The notes under the pieces are model-generated. The model was not told the origin of the DNA. It saw only the letters and a program-made list of their open reading frames with translations, and searched no databases. From an uncultured Clostridium sp. (GTDB lineage Bacteria; Bacillota_I; Bacilli_A; RF39; UBA660): 64,000 nt of DNA. The stretch is from the NCBI GenBank assembly GCA_902493795.1, contig CABUQZ010000001.1, positions 62,001 through 126,000 on the forward strand, read 5' to 3'. The stretch's first letter is position 1. Each line of letters opens with the position of its first letter. This document shows positions 18,743-26,637 of the stretch, one piece after another. Position numbers and translations under genes: made by a program.

Positions 18743-18809
18743 TATATTGTCTGTACAGGAATACCTAATATGGGGTAAGGTGAGAATATGAGCATTTTTG
18801 AGAGAAAAA

Positions 18810-19937
18810 ATGATAGTTAAGAAAATTAGCTTAATAAATTTTAGAAATTTAATAAAACAAACAGTAACATTTTCAAAACATGCAAATGTTTTTATAGGAG
18901 ATAATGCTCAAGGAAAGACAAATCTATTAGAAAGTATTTATTTTTTAGCTTTAACTAAATCATATAAAACAATAGATGCTAATTTAATAAATAAAGATAA
19001 AACTTTTACTAAAGTTAAAGCAGAAATAAGAGATGAAAATATTTTTAAAAGTTTATCTGTTGAATTAAATGAGTCTAAAAAGATAGTTAAAGTAAATAAT
19101 AACGAAATTAGTAGAATTTCTGATTATATAACAAACCTTAATGTAATATTAGTATGTCCTGAAGATATAAATATTTTAGAAGGAGCACCTGCAGAACGTA
19201 GAAACTTTTTAAATATTGAATTGAGTCAGTTATCAACAAATTATATTAAAAAGTATAACGAATTTAATAAGATATTAAAAATAAGAAATAACTACCTAAA
19301 AATGTTATCTCATAACGCTAATTCTGACCAAAGATACCTTGATAGCTTAACAGAGAATCTAATTGAAAGAGAGATAAGTATTTACCAGGAAAGAAAAAAA
19401 TTTATTGATTTAATTAATTCAAATATAGCAGAAATTTATAAGGACATCATTGGAATAGATAATTTTAAAATTGTTTATGAAACAAACGTCGAATTTGATA
19501 ATTATGAGACAGAACATTTAAAAGAAAGATTAATAAAAAAATATAAGACAAATTTAAAAAGAGAGATTGAAAATGGTATGACACTATATGGTCCTCATAG
19601 AGATGACTTACATTTTTTTATTGATGATGATGATATAAAGTTATATGGATCACAGGGGCAGCAAAAAGTAGCTATAATAGCTCTTAAATTAGCAGAAATA
19701 CCAATATTTAAGAATTTAACTACTACATATCCTATAATGTTATTAGATGATATTTTTAGTGAACTTGATGTAAAAACAAGGAATAAATTAATAAATTATA
19801 TTCCTGAAGATATTCAAGTAATAATAACATCTAATGATACAAGAGGTATAAATAAAAAATTTTTAGACTCTGCAAAGATATTTAAAGTAGTAAGAGGAAA
19901 TATAATAGAAAAGGTGGGAAATAACAATGGAAAATGA
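18810..19937 (+). CDS. recF: DNA replication and repair protein RecF
   Basis: SMC-like ATPase that helps load RecA at single-strand gaps. Walker A GDNAQGKTNLLE is at about residues 30-41, the ABC signature LYGSQGQQK near 285 and Walker B MLLDDIFSELD near 315. About 375 residues, normal. ATG 18810 is chosen by alignment (MIVKKISLINFRN); a TTG at 18798 would add four residues. A stronger ribosome site (AAGGTGAG) serves instead a 10-codon frame at 18788-18820 that overlaps the recF start in another frame and may couple to it. Overlaps gyrB by 11 bases. Confidence 0.95.
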   Translation: MIVKKISLINFRNLIKQTVTFSKHANVFIGDNAQGKTNLLESIYFLALTKSYKTIDANLINKDKTFTKVKAEIRDENIFKSLSVELNESKKIVKVNNNEISRISDYITNLNVILVCPEDINILEGAPAERRNFLNIELSQLSTNYIKKYNEFNKILKIRNNYLKMLSHNANSDQRYLDSLTENLIEREISIYQERKKFIDLINSNIAEIYKDIIGIDNFKIVYETNVEFDNYETEHLKERLIKKYKTNLKREIENGMTLYGPHRDDLHFFIDDDDIKLYGSQGQQKVAIIALKLAEIPIFKNLTTTYPIMLLDDIFSELDVKTRNKLINYIPEDIQVIITSNDTRGINKKFLDSAKIFKVVRGNIIEKVGNNNGK

Positions 19938-21849
19938 AAATTATGATTCTTCTTCGATACAAGTTTTAGAAGGACTAGAAGCTGTTAGAAAAAGACCAGG
20001 AATGTACATAGGTACAACAGATGTTAAAGGATTACATCATCTTGTATGGGAAATTGTCGATAATTCAATTGATGAAGCTATGGCAGGATTCTGTAAGAAT
20101 ATTGAAGTAGTTATTAATAAAGACAATTCAATAACAGTAAAAGATGACGGACGTGGAATACCAGTAGATGTGCATCCTAAAACTAAAAAATCCACAGTAG
20201 AAACAGTATATACAATACTACATGCTGGAGGAAAATTTGGTGGAGGAGGATACAAGGTATCTGGAGGACTTCATGGTGTAGGAGCATCAGTTGTAAACGC
20301 TTTATCAAAATGGCTTGAAGTAAAAGTATATAAAAATGGAAAAGTACATTTTATTAGATTTGAAAATGGTGGACATGCAGTCGAACCTCTTAAAATAATA
20401 GGGGATTGCGAAGAAAATAGAACAGGAACAACAGTAACTTTTAAACCAGATCCTGAAATCTTTGATACAGATATCTATGACTACAACACATTAATGGTGA
20501 GAATAAGAGAGCTAGCATTCTTAAATAAAGGTTTATCTATTAATTTAAGAGATGATAGAGATGACGAAGATACAACAGGTCAAACATTCTTATATGATGG
20601 TGGAATAAGTGAATATGTTAAGTTTATTAACACCGGAAAGACACCAGTACATGAAGATATTATTCACTTAGATGGTGAAGAAGATAGTGTTTTCTTTGAA
20701 GTAGCACTACAATATAACACTGGATATAATGAAAACATCTATTCATTTGTTAATAATATTAATACACATGATGGTGGAACGCATGAAGAAGGTGTAAGAC
20801 GTGCTTTAACAAGAGTTATAAATAATTATGCTAGAAAATATAATTTGTTAAAAGAAAAAGATGAACCACTTACAGGAGACGATGTTAAAGAAGGTTTAAC
20901 AATGATTGTATCTTGTAAGCATCCAAATCCTCAATTTGAAGGTCAAACAAAAGGAAGATTAGGTAACTCAGAAGTAAGAAAACTTGCTGATAATGTATTT
21001 TCTGAAGGATTTGAAAGATTCCTATTAGAAAATCCAGATGATGCTAAGGCAATAGTAAATAAAGCAATACTTGCCTGTCATGCTAGAAATGCAGCAAAAA
21101 GAGCAAGAGAAATAACAAGAAAAAGTGACCTTGCAACAACTAATTTCTTTGGAAAATTATCAGATTGTAAAAGTAAAGATCCAAAAGTTTCAGAAATATT
21201 TATAGTCGAGGGAGATTCAGCTGGAGGATCAGCTAAAAAAGAAAGAGATTCAATGACTCAAGCAATACTTCCATTAAGAGGAAAAATACTTAATGTTGAA
21301 AAGGCAAGAGTAGATAAAGCATTATCAAATGAAGAAATAAGAACGATAATTACAGCATTTGGTACTGGTATAGGTGATGAATTCGATTTAAGTAAATTAA
21401 GATATGACAAAATTATAATAATGACCGACGCCGATGTTGATGGTTCTCACATAAGAGTACTTCTATTAACACTATTTTATAGATTCTTTAAACCAATAGT
21501 AGAGGCAGGACATGTATATGCAGCACAACCTCCATTATTTAGAATTACACATGGAAAAATAAGAAAATATGTACTAAATGAAGAAGAACTTGATAAATAT
21601 TTAAATACTCTTCCTGAAAACGTAAGAAGCAAAGCAGAAATTGCCAGAATGAAAGGTTTAGGAGAGATGGACGCTGATGAATTAAATGAAACAACTATGG
21701 ATATTGAAAAGCGTGTATTAAGAAAGATAAATGTTGATGATTGTGTAGCAGCAGATGCAATATTCGAAAAATTAATGGGTGATGAAGTTGAACCAAGAAG
21801 AAAATTTATCGAAGAAAATGCTGGATACGTACAAAATCTAGATATTTAG
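19927..21849 (+). CDS. gyrB: DNA gyrase subunit B
   Basis: ATPase subunit of gyrase. GHKL motifs: EIVDNSIDEA (about 41), DDGRGIPV (about 77) and GGLHGVGASVVNAL (about 115). The Toprim domain has EGDSAGGSAK near 430 and DADVDGSHIR near 505 for Mg2+. C-terminus RRKFIEENA is standard. 640 residues. Starts inside recF and runs 12 bases before gyrA, a single recF-gyrB-gyrA unit as in Bacillus. Confidence 0.97.
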   Translation: MENENYDSSSIQVLEGLEAVRKRPGMYIGTTDVKGLHHLVWEIVDNSIDEAMAGFCKNIEVVINKDNSITVKDDGRGIPVDVHPKTKKSTVETVYTILHAGGKFGGGGYKVSGGLHGVGASVVNALSKWLEVKVYKNGKVHFIRFENGGHAVEPLKIIGDCEENRTGTTVTFKPDPEIFDTDIYDYNTLMVRIRELAFLNKGLSINLRDDRDDEDTTGQTFLYDGGISEYVKFINTGKTPVHEDIIHLDGEEDSVFFEVALQYNTGYNENIYSFVNNINTHDGGTHEEGVRRALTRVINNYARKYNLLKEKDEPLTGDDVKEGLTMIVSCKHPNPQFEGQTKGRLGNSEVRKLADNVFSEGFERFLLENPDDAKAIVNKAILACHARNAAKRAREITRKSDLATTNFFGKLSDCKSKDPKVSEIFIVEGDSAGGSAKKERDSMTQAILPLRGKILNVEKARVDKALSNEEIRTIITAFGTGIGDEFDLSKLRYDKIIIMTDADVDGSHIRVLLLTLFYRFFKPIVEAGHVYAAQPPLFRITHGKIRKYVLNEEELDKYLNTLPENVRSKAEIARMKGLGEMDADELNETTMDIEKRVLRKINVDDCVAADAIFEKLMGDEVEPRRKFIEENAGYVQNLDI

Positions 21850-21861
21850 GAGGTGAGTTGA

Positions 21862-24459
21862 ATGGAAAACGAAGAAAATGAAAACAAAAATGAAGAGTTT
21901 GATGAAGCTCTAGAGAAAGTTGAAATAGATAATGCAAATTTTGCTGGATATTTCCATGAAAGAGATAGCCTAGCAGAAAACAACATTGTGGATGAAGTTA
22001 AAACATCATTTTTGGAATACTCAATGAGTGTAATTGCTTCTCGTGCTTTACCAGACTTAAGAGACGGTCTAAAACCCGTTCACAGACGTATTTTATGGTC
22101 AATGTATGAATCAGGTTATACTCCAGATAAACCTCACAGAAAGAGCGCAAAAACAGTTGGAGAAGTTATGGGTAATTACCACCCACATGGAGATTCATCA
22201 ATTTATGAAGCAATGGTAAGAATGGCTCAAGATTTTAACCAAAGATATATGTTAATCGATGGACATGGAAACTTTGGTAATATCGATGGTGATGGAGCAG
22301 CAGCAATGCGTTATACTGAGTCAAGATTATCAAAGATATCACTTGAATTACTAAGAGATATTAATAAAAATACAGTTGATATGGATGATAACTTTGATGT
22401 TACAAGAAAAGAACCTAAAGTCCTACCTGGAAGATTTCCAAATGTTTTAGTTAATGGAGCAATGGGAATAGCAGTAGGTATGGCTACAAATATTCCACCA
22501 CATAATTTAGGTGAAGTAATAGATGGTTGTGTTGCCTATATTGATAACCCAGATATTGATACTTTAGGACTTATGCATTATATCAAAGGACCTGATTTTC
22601 CAACTGGTGGAACTATTTTAGGAAACTCTGGTATCAAACAAGCGTACGATACAGGAAAAGGAACAATAACTATACGCAGTAAAGCTGAAATAGAAGATCA
22701 TGGATCACATAGTTGTATAGTATTTTCTGAAGTACCATATGGAGTTAATACTATGGAGCTTAAGAATAAAGTTGCAGAACTTGTTCATAACAAAACTCTA
22801 GATGGCATCGCAGATTATCACACAGATTTAAAAAATGGTATAAAAATAACAATTACATTAAAGAAAGATGCTAATCCGCAAGTTGTATTAAATAACTTAT
22901 ATAAACACACTAATTTTCAAGTAACTTATGGAATAATAATGTTAGTACTTGATGGATTAACACCAAAAACATTGGGATTAAAATCAATTATTTCTAAATA
23001 TATTGATTTCCAAAAAGAAGTAATAATTAGAAGAACTAAATTTGATCTTGAAAAAGACGAAAAAAGAGTACATATCCTAGAAGGATTTAAAATAGCACTA
23101 GATAATATCGATGAAGTAGTTAAGATAATAAGAAATGCTGAAACTGATACAGAAGCTAAGAATAAATTGATGGAACGCTTCTCATTATCTGAAATTCAGT
23201 CAGATGCAATATTAGAGTTGAAATTAAGAAGATTAACAGGACTAGAAAGAGACAAGATTGAAGCTGAATTAAAGGCTTTACTTGCTGAAATAGAAGAGTT
23301 AAAATCTATTCTTGCTTATGAAAAGAAAGTACTAGAAATAATTAAGAAAGAAATGTTAGATATTAAATCTAAGTATTCTGATGAAAGAAGAACTACTATA
23401 GATATGACAGCAGTAGATTACATCGAAGATGAATCATTAATTCCTGTTGAAAATATCTTAATTGCCTTAACTAATAAGGGATACATAAAAAGAGTACCAA
23501 ACGATACATTTAAGGCTCAAAATCGTGGTGGAGTAGGAATAAAAGGAATGTCAACTAACGAAGAAGATTTCCCTGAAAAACTTATTTCAATGAAGACACA
23601 TGATTATATATTAATGTTTAGTAATCTAGGTAAGGTATATAGAATGAAAGGATACGAAGTACCTGAGTATTCAAGACAAGCTAAAGGATTACCAATAATT
23701 AATTTATTACCATTAGAAAAAGGAGAGAAAATAACATCTGTAGTTACACTAAAAGCAGAAAAAGATAACTCTTATTTAACTTTTGTAACTAAAAAAGGAT
23801 TAATAAAGAGAACTGCTAGAGAAGAATTTGATACAATAAGATCTAATGGAAAGAAAGCTATTGTATTAAAAGAAGATGACGAATTAATAGCAGTAAAAAG
23901 AACAGATGGATCAAAAGAAATAGTAATTGGTGCAAGTAATGGTAAAGTAGTAAGATTTAATGAAACAGAAGTTCGTGTAATGGGAAGAGGAAGTTCTGGA
24001 GTAAGAGGAATCGAACTAATGGATGATGAACAAGTAGTAGGAGCAGAAGTTGTTGAAAAAGATGCTGAAGTTCTTATAGTAACAGAAAAAGGATATGGAA
24101 AGAAAACACCAATTGAAGAATATAGATTAACTCATAGAGGAAGTAAAGGTGTTAAAACTCTAAATATTACTGATAAAAATGGAAAACTTGTTTCATTAAG
24201 AACAGTAAATGGAACTGAAGATTTGATTATAATAACTGATAGTGGTATGACAATAAGAATTAATCTATCCCAAATATCAACATTAAGTAGAAATACTCAA
24301 GGAGTAAGATTAATTAATCTAAAAGACGAACAAAAGGTATCTACAACAGCAATAATAGAAAAAGAAGAAAACGAAGAACAATTAGAGACTGAATCAGAAA
24401 TAGAACAAAATATCGAATCTAATGAAGAAAATACTGTGGAAAAAAGTGAAGAAAATTAA
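21862..24459 (+). CDS. gyrA: DNA gyrase subunit A
   Basis: DNA breakage-reunion subunit. The winged-helix core has LPDLRDGLKPVHRRIL, the quinolone region HPHGDSSIYEAMVRMAQ (Ser and Glu at the two key sites, the sensitive state) and the catalytic Tyr in AAAMRYTESR. The six-bladed C-terminal wrapping domain carries the GyrA-box QNRGGVGIKGM near 560. 865 residues, with an acidic N-terminal extension of about 45 residues before the usual start and an acidic Glu-rich tail of about 35. AGGAGGTGAG ribosome site. Confidence 0.97.
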   Translation: MENEENENKNEEFDEALEKVEIDNANFAGYFHERDSLAENNIVDEVKTSFLEYSMSVIASRALPDLRDGLKPVHRRILWSMYESGYTPDKPHRKSAKTVGEVMGNYHPHGDSSIYEAMVRMAQDFNQRYMLIDGHGNFGNIDGDGAAAMRYTESRLSKISLELLRDINKNTVDMDDNFDVTRKEPKVLPGRFPNVLVNGAMGIAVGMATNIPPHNLGEVIDGCVAYIDNPDIDTLGLMHYIKGPDFPTGGTILGNSGIKQAYDTGKGTITIRSKAEIEDHGSHSCIVFSEVPYGVNTMELKNKVAELVHNKTLDGIADYHTDLKNGIKITITLKKDANPQVVLNNLYKHTNFQVTYGIIMLVLDGLTPKTLGLKSIISKYIDFQKEVIIRRTKFDLEKDEKRVHILEGFKIALDNIDEVVKIIRNAETDTEAKNKLMERFSLSEIQSDAILELKLRRLTGLERDKIEAELKALLAEIEELKSILAYEKKVLEIIKKEMLDIKSKYSDERRTTIDMTAVDYIEDESLIPVENILIALTNKGYIKRVPNDTFKAQNRGGVGIKGMSTNEEDFPEKLISMKTHDYILMFSNLGKVYRMKGYEVPEYSRQAKGLPIINLLPLEKGEKITSVVTLKAEKDNSYLTFVTKKGLIKRTAREEFDTIRSNGKKAIVLKEDDELIAVKRTDGSKEIVIGASNGKVVRFNETEVRVMGRGSSGVRGIELMDDEQVVGAEVVEKDAEVLIVTEKGYGKKTPIEEYRLTHRGSKGVKTLNITDKNGKLVSLRTVNGTEDLIIITDSGMTIRINLSQISTLSRNTQGVRLINLKDEQKVSTTAIIEKEENEEQLETESEIEQNIESNEENTVEKSEEN

Positions 24460-24467
24460 TAATTTAG

Positions 24468-24496
24468 TTGTAATTTATTAATTAATATAGTAAAAT
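24468..24496 (+). promoter_or_regulatory. Promoter of SRP RNA
   Basis: TTGTAA (24468-24473), 17-base spacer, TAAAAT (24491-24496). It places the start about 6 bases downstream at the first base of the SRP RNA closing helix (24502). Confidence 0.7.
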
Positions 24497-24501
24497 TTAA
24501 T

Positions 24502-24593
24502 TGATGCAATAAGTACGGCAGAACTAGGTCAGGACAGGAATGTAGCAGCCTTAATGCTTATAAAAATTTGTACTTATGTGCATCATTTTTTTT
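24502..24593 (+). ncRNA. ffs: Signal recognition particle RNA, short 4.5S type
   Basis: Closing helix TGATGCA (24502-24508) with TGCATCA (24579-24585), followed by an oligo-T end. The apical domain has GGTCAGG (24527-24533), a GGAA tetraloop (24537-24540) closed by ACA/TGT, and TAGCAGCC (24543-24550): the conserved Ffh-binding symmetric and asymmetric loops. Bacillus makes a ~270-nt SRP RNA with an Alu domain; this one is about 90 nt and has only the S-domain hairpin, as in mollicutes and enterobacteria. It sits beside tadA and before dnaX, the Bacillus scr locus. Confidence 0.88.
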
Positions 24594-24609
24594 GGAGTTG
24601 TGGAAGTAT

Positions 24610-25032
24610 ATGATCAAAGATGATTTATATTATATGAATCAAGCCTATAATGAAGCATTAAAGGCCTATGATAAAAATGAAATTCCAGTAGGAGCTGTAA
24701 TTGTATGTAATGGAAAAATTATAGCAAGAGGACATAATTTAAGAGATTCGAGCAATATTGTGACAAAACATGCAGAAATCATAGCAATAGAAAAAGCAAA
24801 TAAAAAGAAAAAAAACTGGAGATTAATAGATTGCATTCTATATACTACATTAGAGCCATGTAATATGTGCAAAGAGGTAATAAAAGAAACAAAAATAAAC
24901 AAAGTTATCTACGGAGCAAGTGGTAAAAATCCAAGTAAAGAGGAAAAAATAATTCAAATTAAAGATCAAAATATAATAGCACAGTGTGAGAATATTATTT
25001 GTAAAATGTTCAAAAATATAAGAGAAAAGTAA
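24610..25032 (+). CDS. tadA: tRNA-specific adenosine deaminase TadA
   Basis: Zinc deaminase converting A34 to inosine in tRNA-Arg(ACG). The active site is HAEIIAIE (about residues 55-62, His ligand and catalytic Glu) and TLEPCNMC (about 82-89, two Cys ligands). 140 residues, slightly short. ATG 24610 gives the family start MIKDDLYYMNQA; an upstream in-frame ATG would lie inside the SRP RNA. The ribosome site GGAG follows directly after the SRP oligo-T, so read-through from that promoter is likely. Confidence 0.92.
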   Translation: MIKDDLYYMNQAYNEALKAYDKNEIPVGAVIVCNGKIIARGHNLRDSSNIVTKHAEIIAIEKANKKKKNWRLIDCILYTTLEPCNMCKEVIKETKINKVIYGASGKNPSKEEKIIQIKDQNIIAQCENIICKMFKNIREK

Positions 25033-25042
25033 TATAAAAAAT

Positions 25043-25051
25043 TGTGGATAA
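25043..25051 (-). promoter_or_regulatory. Perfect DnaA box beside parS 1
   Basis: TGTGGATAA, the reverse complement of TTATCCACA, two bases before the parS core. Confidence 0.7.
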
Positions 25052-25053
25052 AA

Positions 25054-25067
25054 GTTTCACGTGAAAC
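25054..25067. promoter_or_regulatory. parS: parS site 1
   Basis: GTTTCACGTGAAAC, the full palindromic core of the Bacillus-type parS TGTTNCACGTGAAACA (flanks here A and G). It lies between the tadA stop and its terminator. Confidence 0.88.
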
Positions 25068-25090
25068 GAAGTAAAAAAAATCTACGTAAT

Positions 25091-25127
25091 AATTCCAATA
25101 ATAGATTATTTATTGGAATTTTTTTTT
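25091..25127 (+). terminator. Terminator of tadA
   Basis: Perfect 10-bp stem AATTCCAATA / TATTGGAATT with a 10-base loop and a T run. Confidence 0.88.
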
Positions 25128-25166
25128 GAAAATATTTCCTTATTACATTTTTTATTTAAATATATT

Positions 25167-25180
25167 ATTTCTTGGGAAAT
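25167..25180. promoter_or_regulatory. Noc-type site 1 (2 mismatches)
   Basis: ATTTCTTGGGAAAT against the Noc consensus ATTTCCCGGGAAAT. Confidence 0.65.
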
Positions 25181-25223
25181 ATTCTATAAATTATTTCCCA
25201 AAGACCATAGATAGTAAAAATAT

Positions 25224-25237
25224 ATTTCCCGAGAAAT
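25224..25237. promoter_or_regulatory. Noc-type site 2 (1 mismatch)
   Basis: ATTTCCCGAGAAAT. Confidence 0.78.
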
Positions 25238-25283
25238 ATTTATATATAATTATTATCTTAATATATTAGTTGTTAAAAAAAAT

Positions 25284-25297
25284 ATTTCCTGGGAAAT
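25284..25297. promoter_or_regulatory. Noc-type site 3 (1 mismatch)
   Basis: ATTTCCTGGGAAAT. Confidence 0.78.
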
Positions 25298-25341
25298 ATT
25301 CGATAAATTATTTCCCAAAAACTATAAATAGTAAAAAATAT

Positions 25342-25355
25342 ATTTCCCGGGAAAT
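25342..25355. promoter_or_regulatory. Noc-type site 4 (perfect)
   Basis: ATTTCCCGGGAAAT, identical to the B. subtilis Noc-binding sequence. Confidence 0.88.
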
Positions 25356-25401
25356 AATTATATGTAATTATTATCCAATATAATAGTTGTTGAAAAAAAA
25401 T

Positions 25402-25415
25402 TTTTCCCAGGAAAT
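25402..25415. promoter_or_regulatory. Noc-type site 5 (2 mismatches)
   Basis: TTTTCCCAGGAAAT. Confidence 0.65.
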
Positions 25416-25459
25416 ATTCTATAAATTATTTCCCAAAAACTATAAATAGTAAAAAATAT

Positions 25460-25473
25460 ATTTCCCGGGAAAT
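25460..25473. promoter_or_regulatory. Noc-type site 6 (perfect)
   Basis: ATTTCCCGGGAAAT, second exact consensus copy, 118 bp after the first. Confidence 0.88.
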
Positions 25474-25519
25474 AATTATATGTAATTATTATCCAATACA
25501 ATAGTTGTTGAAAAAAAAT

Positions 25520-25533
25520 ATTTCCTAGGAATT
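25520..25533. promoter_or_regulatory. Noc-type site 7 (degenerate, 3 mismatches)
   Basis: ATTTCCTAGGAATT, in phase with the array but eroded. Confidence 0.45.
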
Positions 25534-25831
25534 ATATAAATATTTTATATAAAGTATTAATTAAAGAATAGTGATTGCAATTTTATTTTAAGAATAATCT
25601 TTTTATATTATATAAGATTATTTTTATTTGTGGAAAAAGAAATATATAGTTTTAATAATAAAGAAAATAAACGAAGAAAAAATATTTAATAATAAACATA
25701 TTTTATAAAAAATAAATTTTGTATATGCATCTTGTTGATAAAAGTTATAAGTGGCAAAAGAGAAGAAAATATAAATGAAAAAATGGTAAAACGAAGAAAA
25801 AAAGATTAATTTATTAAATACAAACAGTTTA

Positions 25832-25840
25832 TGTGGATAA
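25832..25840 (-). promoter_or_regulatory. Perfect DnaA box beside parS 2
   Basis: TGTGGATAA, two bases before the parS core, same geometry as site 1. Confidence 0.7.
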
Positions 25841-25842
25841 AT

Positions 25843-25856
25843 GTTTCACGTGAAAC
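25843..25856. promoter_or_regulatory. parS: parS site 2
   Basis: Core GTTTCACGTGAAAC within the full 16-mer TGTTTCACGTGAAACA (25842-25857). Confidence 0.92.
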
Positions 25857-25956
25857 ATAATAATAATCTGGAAAAAGGAAGTAATAAACAAAATAGGTGA
25901 AAAACAGAACGGAGAATAAGATATTGATGAATAAATTAAGAAATCAAAAGGATAAA

Positions 25957-25970
25957 GTTTCATGTGAAAC
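25957..25970. promoter_or_regulatory. parS: parS site 3 (1 mismatch)
   Basis: GTTTCATGTGAAAC; the central C is T. The DnaA-like word before it is weak (AAAGGATAA). Confidence 0.75.
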
Positions 25971-26081
25971 TATTGATAGTGGAAAAAGATATTATATAGA
26001 ATAAAAAAGAAAGTAAAACGGAGAAAAAAAGTTTTATATATAACATTTAAGAAAAATAATATGAACATTTTTGTGAATAAT

Positions 26082-26095
26082 GTTTCACGTGAAAC
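26082..26095. promoter_or_regulatory. parS: parS site 4
   Basis: Core GTTTCACGTGAAAC within TGTTTCACGTGAAACA (26081-26096), preceded by TGTGAATAA (26072-26080), one base off a DnaA box. Confidence 0.92.
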
Positions 26096-26194
26096 ATAAA
26101 ACTTAGTGGAAAATATAAAAAATATTAATAATTTGATATGATTATAATTGTGACTAAATGCTTTATGTATCAAAATTTCTAGATTGTGGAAAAA

Positions 26195-26208
26195 GTTTCA
26201 CGTGAAAC
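26195..26208. promoter_or_regulatory. parS: parS site 5
   Basis: Core GTTTCACGTGAAAC, preceded by TGTGGAAAA (26185-26193), one base off a DnaA box. Confidence 0.9.
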
Positions 26209-26281
26209 ATTATAAATAAAATGTAGAATATAACTTATAAATAATATTTTAAATAATAATGTAATAAAAACGGTTGTGCTT

Positions 26282-26290
26282 TGTGGATAA
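26282..26290 (-). promoter_or_regulatory. Perfect DnaA box without parS (a)
   Basis: TGTGGATAA, downstream of the last parS. Confidence 0.65.
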
Positions 26291-26373
26291 AAATTGTTGA
26301 TTAAAAAAATAGAAATATATGTAAAGTAAAATAAAAATAGAATATTAAAAAATAATTTTTATATATTTTTTAT

Positions 26374-26382
26374 TGTGGATAA
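26374..26382 (-). promoter_or_regulatory. Perfect DnaA box without parS (b)
   Basis: TGTGGATAA, 92 bp after the previous one. Confidence 0.65.
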
Positions 26383-26628
26383 AATTTAAAAAAACAAAAA
26401 AATATGTGTTTTAACACTTTTTATATCAAGAAAATAACAAAAATGTAATAATAATATTTATATGTATGATTTTGCTTATAAAATATTTTTATAGATAAAA
26501 AATAATGTTTTTATATAATGTCAATATGTATGCTTAAAAATAAATGTAAAGTATGTAAATATACGTAAAAATAATGATAACTTGTTGATAAAAAATATAT
26601 TCAAAATGTCTGTAAAATAAAATATTTA

Positions 26629-26637
26629 TGGTATAAT
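26629..26637 (+). promoter_or_regulatory. Extended -10 promoter of dnaX
   Basis: TGGTATAAT: extended TG-N plus TATAAT (26632-26637). No clear -35. The start would fall about 20 bases before the AGGGGGA ribosome site. Confidence 0.65.

Larger units (their letters stand above)
25150..25533. repeat. Tandem array, ~118-bp unit, carrying seven Noc-type sites
   Basis: About 3.3 copies of a 118-bp unit. Each full unit has two 14-bp palindromes 57-60 bp apart, one near-consensus and one perfect or near-perfect form of ATTTCCCGGGAAAT, plus a half-site ATTTCCCAAA (25193, 25310, 25428) and a shared TAGTTGTT-A-run segment. Palindromes begin at 25167, 25224, 25284, 25342, 25402, 25460 and 25520, giving steps of 57, 60, 58, 60, 58 and 60. 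Copies 2 and 3 are almost identical, pointing to recent tandem duplication; outer copies have drifted, mostly at the central bases. Confidence 0.92.
25671..26208. repeat. Degenerate ~110-125-bp array of DnaA-box/parS units
   Basis: parS cores begin at 25843, 25957, 26082 and 26195 (steps 114, 125, 113), with an eroded unit at about 25733-25756 where TGTTGATAA is followed by a decayed parS. Each unit also has a copy of ACGRAGAAWAA (25671, 25791, 25909, 26018) roughly 50-70 bp before its parS, and GTGGAAAA- or TGGAAAA-like words. Order and period are kept while the sequence between drifts, so this looks like an old tandem array held by selection on its sites (inference). Confidence 0.78.

Noticed and set aside
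25150..25533. CRISPR-like repeat array
   Set aside because: Units are 118 bp without variable spacers between short identical repeats, there are no cas genes, and the palindromes match Noc sites.
25970..26173. Minus-strand 67-residue open frame in the parS array
   Set aside because: It is the translation of parS palindromes and AT-rich filler (contains VSRET, the typical readout of TTTCACGTGAAAC); no ribosome site.
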